DNA of 64,000 nucleotides from Isoetes taiwanensis (Eukaryota; Streptophyta; Lycopodiopsida; Isoetales; Isoetaceae): the NCBI GenBank assembly GCA_021234155.1, contig JAJEKV010000016.1, forward strand, positions 2,352,603 to 2,416,602. The letters are read 5' to 3'. A program made the translations under genes and the position numbers. The stretch's first letter is position 1, and each line of letters opens with the position of its first letter. Shown one piece after another: positions 45,901-55,700 of this stretch. Below the pieces are notes generated by a model that saw only the letters and a list, made by a program, of their open reading frames with translations, had not been told where the DNA came from and searched no databases.

Positions 45901-47100
45901 ATATGGAACATAATCAACAAAAGTCATGGACCTAGCAAAAAATGGAGTAAATGGCATTCATGAAGCACAAACATTTATGCCAGCAGTTACCTATAGTTCA
46001 CATAAAAAGAAAAAATGCACGGCAAAATCGAAAGCTCCAAATGACAAACACGAATCTGAATCCATAGCACTTGCTAAAAGTATGTAAATTAGATAGATAG
46101 GTAGATAATGGAACCATCATGTCAATGACATGACATGCTTTTAATCACATAGACAACTATGCTGGATATTTAACATGAAAATTATGGCAGGATGATGGTT
46201 ACCTGAAAGTTATGGCAAGAAGATGGCCACCTTAAAACTTTGCTAGGAATCCATGGCAACATTCAAGAAGCACAAATAAAGGGACTGAAAGAAAAGCCAG
46301 GTATATGTTCATCCAGTAGCTGATGCTAAGACCAGAGAGATGACTAAAAGACATGAGAAACAGCAAAAATAATGGATGAGATGTATTGGAAAAGATTAAA
46401 CAAAACAAAGATCTGCAAAAATGTTGCCCTTTGGCACAAACTTGTAGCTCGAAATAGGCAAGCTGGTACTTCTGAAAGCAGGATGAAGGCTTCTTATTAA
46501 ATAGGATGTATGCATTGAGAAACGAATTGAATGATGAGGAAGCTACAGAAATTGAGAAACTCAACATTCAAACCTAATCTATGTGGATAAAGATTTCCCG
46601 GCATCTCTAATAATCCATCTGGAGATAATCACTGTGAGTCTCACTAATGCTCATGCTTTTTCAAATTCGATGCAGACAGCAGGAGAATACGTTCTCTATA
46701 TCTCATCGCACCATAGGAAGTTGTACGCCTCAAAACAGAGACATTAAAAAGCTCCTAGCTACTCCACCCGTCCTCCATCCCCTTCATCATCGCGCATGCA
46801 TGCCGCATTAGAAGGGCCGAAATCAGAAAGCCTAAAAATTGAAACACCAAATGAAAGTTGAGGAAATTTTCCAATTTTTGGTAAATCGGAATTATTTTCC
46901 GGCAGACAAAACCCACGAAATCTTAGGAAATCAAGTTAAAGAAAAAATCTAAAAAGTTTTTGGGGTGCCGGAAAAACCAAATTTAAACAATAGATATTTT
47001 TATGTACAGAAAAACTGTTTGAAGAAAACTGTTTGAAGAAAAAGTTTGTGAAGAAAACTATTTGATTTCATTCAAAATTGATATGTACAGATGCCAAGAA
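42950..47100. other. Long AT-rich non-coding stretch inside the 17.3-kb element
   Basis: About 4 kb without a supported gene. Only short frames are present (the longest, 43,478-43,900 and 46,232-46,567 on the minus strand, show no domain pattern). It may be body sequence of the Helitron-type insertion ending at 41,907, intron, or transposon spacer. A short tandem duplication of tctaatgatatcttag.a occurs at about 45,713-45,770. Confidence 0.5.
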
Positions 47101-47264
47101 TGGCTTTACAAAATGCAGAAGGCTTTACAAAATGCGGAAGGCTTTTACAAGATGCACGGGATCTGCATCATTGATCTTCCAACGTCCCGGAACAAAGAAG
47201 AAAGAAAGGTGTTAGAAAAGAAAGAAAGGTGAAAAAAAAAATAAAAACAGACATGCAAACCTGG

Positions 47265-47417
47265 CTCATCTCTCAGCCATTCTAAAAACTGGTCGAATTC
47301 TCGACCTTCCTCCTCATCCTCTTCCTCCCCCTCCTCCTCCTCTTCCTCCTCCTCCTCTTCTTCAGAGATTTCATTTCTCGCTTTGTGGTCAAGCCAACCC
47401 CAGGCGAGCGGTTTCAT
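47265..47417 (-). CDS. Acidic first-exon candidate
   Basis: A minus-strand frame from MKPLAWGWLDHKARNE runs through a Glu-rich run encoded by a CTC/CTT microsatellite to FDQFLEWLRDEPG, then a possible donor (CCAG|GTTTGC, about 47,265). It lies downstream of the TATATAAAT promoter-like sequence at about 47,715 on the same strand. The acidic run is a microsatellite product, so coding status is doubtful. Confidence 0.3.
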
Positions 47418-47679
47418 GCTCTTGGGAGGACATCTCCTCCTCTTCCTCCAACTCCTCCTCTTCCTCCCTCTTCCTCCTCTTTAATCGAGAGGAATCAGGA
47501 GGAGCTCAATTCCTCCTCTTCAAAATCAGCATCATCCTCTCGAATCGGAAATGAGAGGAGAATTGGGCAAGGAAATCGATGAGCGGGGAAGAGGGGTTCT
47601 TCAACCGGCGCCTCTTTGACGAGACCTCGGGTTCTTCATGAAGCTACCGAGCTTTTAACGCTTCATGGCGGCGTAAAAA

Positions 47680-47840
47680 AAATTGGGACAGAATGGTCTT
47701 GAGAGCGTGAACCGGATTTATATAGGGTTAATTAGCTCTTAGCGTGAATAATTAATTGCCTCAAATAACACGCCAGGCGTACGAAATTCCCGCCAGCTAT
47801 ATTATCTAGGGTATATTATTATGGATAATAAATTCTCCGC
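47680..47840 (-). promoter_or_regulatory. Promoter-like paralogue of 41,455-41,640
   Basis: It shares gagagcgt, ggatttatata (TATATAAATCC on the minus strand), agcgtgaataatt.attgc and aacacgcc.ggcg, and then a.aaattctcc, in the same order and orientation as 41,460-41,630. The two lie about 6.2 kb apart inside the element. Each could drive a minus-strand transcript. Confidence 0.5.
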
Positions 47841-48125
47841 CTATTAGTTATATGTATTTTCAGATCATATATCCAAATTTTCGATAATTAAAATTTGGAT
47901 ATATTTATATAAATGTCATTTCCTTTGTTGTTGCCATGAAAATTCTTGTTTTAAATGATTTCTGCTTTTACGCCCATTGTTATTATTATATTAAACCTAT
48001 TTCCAAGGAATTTTTGCTTTTAAAAAAAATTTGATTTACCTCTACATATTCCATAAATGTGCGTGATTTTTTTTATCTTATGGTGTAATAATTTTTTCTT
48101 ACTCATTGACTAGAAAAAGGTGCAA

Positions 48126-51003
48126 TTTGCCTAGGTCAATGGTGCCCTCCAACTCAAGATGGTGAAAAGAGCAATATCAATGAAAAACCAACTCCTAGCA
48201 AGAATGTTGAAGAAAAACAATTAGTCCTCTATAGTAGGGTGCAATGGAGGAACAAGAAGGTGAGAATCATGCACAAGTGCAACAAGGAAATAGTAGGCCA
48301 AGGAGTCATTGTGCTAGCAGATCCCGGTCAAGTCAATAATGATGAAAGGCTAGGGGAAGACAATATTGGTATTGCAATTTCGATGTTGGAAGACAACTGG
48401 AAAGGTAAAGGTTTGGGTGACAAGGAATGTTTTGGTTGTGTCAAGCAATTGGAGGTTCCTTGCATCATGGCATGGCCTATAAGTAGTGTTCAATTTGTGG
48501 AGGATATTTTCCAGAGCCTGAGGTTGTTGGGGACAATGATTGTCTTGATATTGATCCATTGGCAGTTGGAACCTAAACCTAGGCAAAAGGGGAGAAGTAT
48601 CGGGTTTGCCGACATTATCCTAGCAAAAGAGCCAAGTTGATTAGTGACACCAAACGTGAGACAATGGTGAAGGTTAGGGGCTCAGATTGTTGTTGGAGTG
48701 ATTGTATGCAATTCTTCACAATAGAACAATTGGTGGAAGCAAGAGCCACTTTTCAAGAGTACACTGTTGATGAGAGGAGGACCTACATGTACACAATCTT
48801 CGAGCATGCACTTCAAGATGAAAGAAACCCAAACAGGAAAAAGATACCTTTGCTAGGCAAATGGATATGTGCAAAAGCATGGCAGAGTATCCATGCAATT
48901 CCAACTTTTCATGGCATAATTGGCAAAAAAAAAAGGAGAGGGGAACAGGATTGCTTTTACATGGAAATAATGGTTTGTTGAGACCAACAGCCTAGGACCC
49001 CTGCGGCTGCCAGGAGATATTTGAAAAATATATTGATTTCAATGCAGTCTATGCCACACAAAAGCGGAAGGGATGAAAAGGGAAGAGCAGCTTGTTGAGA
49101 AAAGGTTGCCATCACATTGTACTAAAAAGAGTATTTTGGAAGAAGGAATTCCCTACTGAGAATTGGGAATTCTTCCAATATCCCAACCTAGCTTTAGTAG
49201 GTTATGGAAGAAGCATTTCAATCATGTCACCATAGCAACTTCAAACAACTTTGCAAAGTGCAATTTATGTGCTAAGTTGAAGGAGACTCTTGATAAGACC
49301 GCAACCTAGTCAAAGGGCTAGGATAAGGGAGCATATGAAGGACCATATGACTGACCAACTATCATGTAGATCATGTTATTGGATGTGGAGGACTTTATCT
49401 GCATTGGAACCCAATAACTATTTATGTATTATACATGACAAGATGGACCAAAGAAAAAGACTTGTCTTCCATAATTCAAGTACATACCAAAGTCATGTGG
49501 AAGATCATACCTTACTGCATCTCAATGATGGGCAATCTTGCATGGGCAGAATCAAACCTACTATGGCCATTTTAGTTTGAGTTGTGGAGTGATGGTCCAG
49601 TTTTTCATATTGGGAGTATCATGAGGTGTTTGAGAAACTATGAAAATGGATACAATGGTCACCTCCAGGACCTTACACACTAGCCGTGCACTATAGAGCA
49701 TTGTTAGATGGAAACCCTAACAATATTGAAAAGTTAAAGGCAAGGTTTAGGAAGCATGGGTCTAATGAACATGTTGGAGCTTCAACTTCATCGTGCTAAA
49801 CCTCAAGATCTACCCAAAAGGTTTCTCTTGCAACTTGATAATTGTCGGGCCAAAATAAGAACAGTGGATGTTTTCTTTCCTATCCTACTTAATACTGTGG
49901 GATATTTGAAAGAGTTAATTTAGGGTTTCTTATGCCCGGCATACCCATGAGGATGTGGATGCATTATTTGGCAAATATAGTTGTATAATCAAGCAGCAAA
50001 CGGTGACCAACTTTCCTAGGCTAATGGAAATCTTGCATGAATGCACTACTCCAAACCCTATAGCTTCTCTCATAGAAGAAGTGCCCGATTGGAAGAGCTT
50101 TGTGGATGGTTATACATTGGATCTTGAAGGTCATTCCAGGCCTCCGCAGTTCACTTTTGGGTGAGAGATGGGATTCAATCTTCCAATGGAAGATGAGACC
50201 TTCGGAGGATGAGTGGAGAGGAGGGAGGAAATATGGCGAGATGAGAATGGCAAGCCTATGATACCTCTAGGTCAACCAAAAGCTTTAAAACCCATCAAGA
50301 AGTGAAGCAATTGGGATTGACTAAGGAAGGAATCCAAGACTATATAAAGCATTGGCAAACCAATCCGTGATGACACCAACCGGTGCCTTGGTGGCTTAAT
50401 GGAAGAAGGTGATTAACCTGTTGGGGAGATAGACATCCTCAGATGAATTGAAAGAAGGGTGGTTGCCTAAAAAACTAGGTGGAAGACCTTTAGTGTGTGC
50501 TGAGGATTTTGATGACACCGTAAGTAGCATTCGCAAGCAATATGCTCCTCCTCCTTCCGACAAACACTATGTTGGTCCTAAGAACAATAGGCCAAAGTTT
50601 CTAGGCATGGATGCTTATGAACCTTCCAATCGACTTGGGAATGCCACCAATTTGTGGTAGTAAAGCCGGCCAGATTTAGATACATATCCGTGTGGTTGGG
50701 GTTCACTATCTCCTCGATATTTGCAAAGAAGAAGGTAATATTAACTTCAACCATGTGCGGGTGGAATGGTGGTGTCCAAGGCATCAGTTGACCAACGATC
50801 GGATAAAGAAAGGTACTCAGATTGTTGGACAAAGAAATGGAGGAGAAAACCGAGTGATCCGATCTTTGGCTAGAACTATGAAAGTGTTTTGTACTCATGG
50901 ACTCCAAAACACTATTCCAGCTAGAAATGCGAGAATTACAATACCTCGTGATGTCAGGAAGAAGGCTATGATATCATTGGGGTGCTTGAAGAAAGTTGAA
51001 TAA
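48126..51003 (+). pseudogene. Transposase-like gene of the 17.3-kb element
   Basis: The coding text opens after an acceptor (actcattgactag, about 48,112) and reads GAICLGQWCPPTQDGEKSN and QGVIVLADPGQV, then a shifted frame with EPKPRQKGRKYRVCRHYPSK. Next are SDCCWSDCMQFFTIEQLVEAR (about 48,680) and ERRTYMYTIFEHAL. Further on come LDNCRAKIRTVDVFFP (about 49,840) and HTHEDVDALFGKYSCII (about 49,939), VPDWKSFVDGY, KEGWLPKKLGGRPL and a C-terminus stopping at 51,003. A CC..C start, an LDN..RAK block and an HTHEDVD block are the pattern of a transposase-like family spread across eukaryotes (I recall it as DUF7869-type, unverified). Acidic residues in these blocks could be catalytic. It ends about 165 bp from the right inverted repeat, as expected for an element's own transposase. 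Several frameshifts make it inactive as read. Confidence 0.6.
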
Positions 51004-51168
51004 CTATGTAAATTTTTGTTATCACGCTTTTATGATATGGTGCTATATTGTGAAATATTGACTATTTTGTAAATAACATGATATTACGTTTTCATAATTT
51101 TGAGGTGAAATGTGTGAATTTGAATATGCTACTAAAAACATGCAATATGAAATTTGTCCCAAAATTAA

Positions 51169-51199
51169 GACATAAACCCAATTTAATTGAATGATGGTT
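51169..51199. repeat. Right terminal inverted repeat of the 17.3-kb element
   Basis: gacataaacccaatttaatt leads to gaatgatggtt and is the imperfect reverse complement of 33,938-33,967. It is followed directly by the second GATAA (51,200-51,204). Confidence 0.8.
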
Positions 51200-51895
51200 G
51201 ATAAGTCTTCGCCAGAGAGGGAGCCTAAAGAATCCTATATGGCTCGGAAGAATCGCCTCCGTCGTGAGCATAAGTGTTTTATTTGCTCTAGTCCTGACCA
51301 TAAATTTTTTGAATGTTCCAGGTACACCCCAAAGGAAAAAGGGGATTCAAAACCAGGTACATCTAAAGTTCCACCGGAATCAAAGAAAGAAAGCGGGAAA
51401 GAAAGCGGGACCAAGACGGTGGCTTTTGTAGGTCATGCCTATACACTAGACCATCCTGAACATAGTCAGCTTTTGCGTTTTTGGGCCACTGTCCGGGATC
51501 AGAAAGTGCATGCTCTTTTTGACCCTGGTAGTGAGTTTGATGTGATTTCTGACAGGTTAGTGAAGGCCTTGGACTTGTCCACTCTTCCATTGACAAATGC
51601 GATGGATTTGTCGTCCGCTTTTCGTGGTCAACTTTCACCTTGTGCCTTGGTTGTTAAAGATTTGGACTATTCCATTCAAGGTTTTAACGCCAAGCGTACT
51701 TTTTTGGTGGCTGACCTTGGCAGTGTGGATCTTTTGATTGGGATGCCTTGGCATCAAGAGTATAATCCTTTGGTTGACTGGGTTTCTGGTACTCTTTTGT
51801 TAGCCTTGGATGGCGGGAAAAGGACCTTTAAGTTGGTTAAGGATCTTGTGATAGCCCCCCTTCCACTGGTTTCTGTTGTCAATTTCAGCATTTAG
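51200..51895 (+). pseudogene. Element A gag zinc knuckle and protease (copy D, second part)
   Basis: This is the best preserved gag-protease segment of element A, open for about 230 codons. A zinc knuckle CFICSSPDHKFFEC has CX2CX4HX4C spacing (about 51,275-51,316). The retropepsin active site appears as DPGSEFDVIS (about 51,521-51,550), where D-S/T-G is usual, and the protease ends DLLIGMPWHQEYNPL (about 51,728-51,772). It then continues VKDLVIAPLPLVSVV. The first codons of the open frame come from the neighbouring inverted repeat, not from gag. Gag upstream is at 33,061-33,937. Protease would cleave the polyprotein. Confidence 0.8.
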
Positions 51896-52503
51896 CAATG
51901 AAATCTCATTTTGTTTACTTGGTGGGTAGAATGCATGGGCAACAAGCTGAGATTAAGCGCCAACTTGATGAGTTACTTCAAGCTGGTTTGCTTCGGCATA
52001 GTTCTTCACCTTTTGGTGCACCAGTTTTATTGGTTAGGAAAAAAGGACAATTCTTGGCGTATGTGTATTGCAAGTCTTTGGAAAAACACTATTTGCATTT
52101 GCAGTTATTATAGACAATTTGTTACGAATTTTGCTAGCGTTGCTTCAGGGCTCTATTTATTAATAAAAAAAGGATGTGCCTTTCTTATGAGGTTTTCCAC
52201 TGAGCTCTCGGAAGAATAATATGATTTGGACGGTTATTGGATTGTTTGACTAAAGCAAGGCCACTTTCTCCCTTGTTCAAACTTTTCCCGCATGGTCTCC
52301 CTAAGATCATTAAAGTCTATGGTCATCTAAGATACAAGAAACAATGACTTTTAAGGAAGGTGATTGGGTATGGATGAGGATTCACAAAGGCCACTTTAAG
52401 AAGGACGCGATAGAAAGACCTTAAGTTTGGCGCCTGGGATTAATGTCTCATTTTTAAACCTATCAAAGGAAAAGATTTGGCCCCTTAGGGCGCAGAATCA
52501 ACG
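51896..52503 (+). pseudogene. Compacted element A pol with serial internal deletions
   Basis: After protease, short blocks follow in normal order but with large gaps: RT start (MHGQQAEIKRQLDELLQAGLL), a scrap with SLEKHYLHLQ, a piece with ASGLYLLIKK, an integrase scrap (KNNMIWTV, about 52,210), and a tail piece (DWVWMRIHKGHF at about 52,360). At least six internal deletions are needed relative to 3,960-6,800. Some joins fall at short matches such as ttgca(a)g. It is the cleaner twin of 1-660. Confidence 0.72.
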
Positions 52504-52932
52504 CTTCTAACCGGCATGCCCTTAACCAACCGGAAACCGTCCTAGACGCTTATGAGCAGTCGCTTCTACCCATTTATGCGGTGTCGAACGCCTACGAGGC
52601 ACATTCAAGGTTCTGGAATACTCGGGGGTCTACCATGGTCCCATTACAGTCTCTCCCACTAGAACTATGCTCGTCCTCGAAAGCATCCAAGGCCATACCA
52701 TGTCACAATGATTACCAAGTCTTTGCAAATTATCCCCATGGAGACTTGAACTTCGAGACCCCGCTCGATACCAATGGGCGTGACGTTCCTAACAACCGCA
52801 TGCCCCTTAACCAACCGGGCAAAACCGTCTCAGACGTTTATGAGTAGTCGCTTCTACCCATTTATGCCGTGTCTCGGGAACGCCTACTGTGCATTCAAGG
52901 TTCGAATACTCGAGCGGTCTACCATGGTCCCA
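52504..52932. repeat. Spacer with direct repeat (copy 2 of 661-1,101)
   Basis: The units at about 52,504-52,643 and 52,786-52,932 (period about 284 bp) match the pair in copy 1. The second unit again ends at ccatggtccca, next to antisense integrase sequence. Confidence 0.7.
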
Positions 52933-54689
52933 CTTACTTTGCGGAATAGGCAAAGGCAAAGGAATACCATGAGGTTTCTTAGGAACTTTCTTAGATACGT
53001 TGGCCACGCCACACAAAACGATATGAACCATCACATCCTCGACGCAAGGGGCCAAGTGAAATAGGGTTCAACCTTAGCAAAGTAGCAATAAGCCCATGAT
53101 GACCGTGAAGAGGTGCATCATGGACTTCAGAAGAATAAGTTGTCTAAAGGCACGAACAATACATAACTTTGGACCCTTATACAAGAAACCATTAAGTTAT
53201 CTTATACCCAAAAAAAGCATTACCGGTTTGAGCCATCAACCAAATATCTTTATAATCGTGGATCGGTTGCATAAAGTTGTTTCATGTCATCTAAATGATC
53301 GATCAAGCGCAATAGAAAGAGAACATACCTCATAACCTCTTCTACTTAACGCGTCAAGAACCACATTCTCCTTACGGATGATAATCCATCAGAAAATCAT
53401 ATATCACGCATAAATGAAACCCACTTAAGTTGACGTTCGGATAAATTTTCTCGGAAACTATATGTTTGATGCTTTGATGATCGGTCAAAATATGAATGAA
53501 TGGCGGAGCCTAAAACATAATGACGCCAAACCTTCAAAGCATGGATAACAGCCAAGAATTCTTTATCATACACACTATATCTACTTTCGATTCCAAAAAT
53601 TTACGACTTTCAAAAGCTTATAGGATGATGTCCCCGCATCAAACCTGCACCCAAAGGCGGTCCACTAGCATCAACACACATCAAGTAGGGCACCCCAAAC
53701 TTTGGTAATCGTGAAGTACAGGGAGGGTTAACCATAGCATCCTTCAAAGCACGAAAAGCAATTTGTTGATTATCACCCCATAAGAAAGGCACATCCTTTT
53801 TAATTAATAAATAGAGTCTGAAGCAATGCTAGCAAAAATTCTTGACAAATTTTCTATAATAACCGCACAATCCCAAAAAACGCAGCAAATCAAGACGGAC
53901 TAGGCCAACTTAAAAATTGCATGTACTTTGCTAGAATCCACTTTGAGACCCTCACATGAGCATAATATGGCCTAAGTATTCAATCTACGATTGAAAGAAT
54001 ATACTTTTCTTAGTGTTGAGCTTTGGATCCGATTCTTTTCCATGGCGAGAAAAAACCTCTTGCAAATGCAAAATAGTGTTCTTCTAAACTTCTTCTTCTA
54101 AAAGACTTGCTAAAAACTAAAATATCATCAAAGAAAACAACTACAAAATGACCATGCACATTCTCAAAGATTCACCCCATTAACCTCGCAGAAAGGAAGC
54201 CGGGCGATTTGTGAGACCAAAAGGCATGACTAGAAACTCATAATGTCCAAAAAGTCGTTCTAAAGGCCGTTTATGCACATCTTCCGCGCCACTTTAAGTT
54301 GCCAATAGCCGACTTAAGATCTAGACGGCTAAAACCTTAGCACCTTGTAATTGATCAAATAGATCATCCATGCGTGGAATAGGAAACTTATTTTTAATAG
54401 TAATCTTATTCAAGGCACGGGTAGTCAATACACATACGCCAAGAATTGTCCTTTTCCGACCAAGAAAACGGGTGCACCAAAAGGTGAGGAACTATGCGAA
54501 TTAAACCAGCTTGAAGTAACTCATCAAGCCGGCTTTAATCTCCAAAGCACCAAAGCACAAGGTGAAAGTTGACCACCAAAAGCACACGACAAATTCATCG
54601 ATTTGTCAATGGAATAGTGGATAAGTCCAACGCCTTCACTAACTGGCGAGGAAATCACATCAAACTCACTACTGGGCTCGATATTAACC
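52933..54689 (-). pseudogene. Element A deletion derivative, antisense (copy 2 of 1,102-2,826)
   Basis: Same order as copy 1: integrase start (KKPHGIPLPLPIPQSKW at about 52,985-52,930), RNase H (about 53,400-53,800), RT (about 53,830-54,500, FFDDIL region at about 54,125), then the jump from RT start to protease scrap at about 54,535. Stops and shifts differ from copy 1 and cluster at CG and CTG/CAG sites. Confidence 0.75.
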
Positions 54690-54900
54690 GAAATGCACAA
54701 ATGACGTGCTAGCTATACTCGCCACCCAACCACGAGCTCAAAGACGGATATATCGAATGCCCGATGAGCTCTCCCCAGCCTCTTTATAGCTAGCAACCCT
54801 CGATGCATGCATGCACCCCTCTAGGGATACATGCAACCTCTTAGGGATGCATGCAAATGCATGCATCCTCTCTCGGCGCCCACGCCAAAGGCCTATTGCA
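54690..54900 (-). repeat. Element A LTR, antisense (copy 2)
   Basis: It is the counterpart of 2,827-3,032, with GCATGCA motifs (about 54,800-54,865), a TATAAAGAGGC box on the minus strand (about 54,779-54,789) and a TGCAATAG start next to a purine tract at 54,901-54,912. Confidence 0.7.
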
Positions 54901-54912
54901 TTCCCTCCCCTT

Positions 54913-55700
54913 GACATCGCAGAAGTCCTCTGGCTGCAAGGGGACTAGAGTCCTTTTGCCATCTTAGCATAATCTTTTCTTGGCCCTCGTTTAGGCCAGC
55001 TACTAGAAGCCTCCCATAATGTCTTCAGGCTCTTCCTACCGTGATATTCATGCACATCGAATAGGCCTCTAATAAATTGCCACGAACCCATGAAGGCCCT
55101 CCAAAGGCTTATTGACAAACTTAACCAAATATTGCTTAGGAACCACTAGTGGATTTATTATCTCTAATTGTTTCCGCTCAAAAACTTCTAATCCTCAATC
55201 AATTTCGGGTTCATTATTCAATTCTACGTGGGCAAATTTTTCCTTTGATAGGCTTTTAAAAATGAGACATTAACAACGTCATGCATTTTCCAACCTTGAG
55301 GTAATCGCAACTTGTATGCATTCTCATTGATAACTTTAATGACTTGAAAGGGTCCATGGAATCGAGGCGCCAACTTAAGGTCTTTCTTTGCTGGCCCTTC
55401 TTAAAGTGGGCCCTTGTGAATCCTCATCCATACCCAATCACCTTCCTTAAAAGTCATTGTTTGTCAGATCTTAGATGAGTTCTTGAGAAAAGTAGCTTGA
55501 GCATCCCGAATCATGAGCCTCAAGCAAGTCTATAAGATCTTTATGCTCAAGAATAAAATCATCGCCAAGGAACATCATCACACACTCTAAAGAGTGGTTC
55601 CCGAACGGTGACCATAGACCGCCTGAAAAGGTGTCATCTTAATGGTAGGTCGAACGGGTGTTATTATAAACAAACTCAAAGAAGAGGCAAGTAGGGTTCC
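54913..55700 (-). pseudogene. Element A integrase end and chromodomain-like tail, antisense (copy 2)
   Basis: It is the counterpart of 3,048-3,836. The minus strand reads integrase end, DWVWMRIHKGP-like linker (about 55,430), INENAYKLRLPQ (about 55,320) and a KQYLVKF tail (about 55,130). It meets plus-strand integrase head to head at about 55,700, as in copy 1. Confidence 0.72.

Larger units (their letters stand above)
33938..51199. mobile_element. 17.3-kb terminal-inverted-repeat element with 5-bp target duplication
   Basis: The left end (33,938-33,967) and the reverse complement of the right end (51,169-51,199) share CAATTAAATTGGG and TTATGTC with matching flanks, an imperfect repeat of about 30 bp. 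Both sides carry GATAA (33,933-33,937 and 51,200-51,204). The related gag at 23,606-23,625 has a single uninterrupted GATAA, an empty paralogous site. The block contains no element A sequence. Inside are a transposase-like gene near the right end, a long minus-strand gene with a ParB-like motif, an FCP1-like fragment, a small split plus-strand gene, and about 8 kb of AT-rich DNA. I cannot assign it to a named transposon superfamily. Secondary insertions (a Helitron-type end at 41,907) may have enlarged it. Confidence 0.85.

Noticed and set aside
47385-47582. Ser/Pro-rich plus-strand frame opposite the Glu-rich one
   Set aside because: Generated by the same CTC/CTT microsatellite. No independent support, although a first exon for the transposase-like gene could lie nearby.
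49290-49580. Separate 96-codon gene
   Set aside because: Its position and text (HLNDGQSCM etc.) fit the frameshifted middle of the larger transposase-like gene rather than an independent product.
33938-51199. Endogenous large DNA virus insertion
   Set aside because: No viral hallmark (capsid, packaging ATPase, family B polymerase) is visible, whereas inverted repeats, a target duplication and a transposase-like gene fit a transposon.
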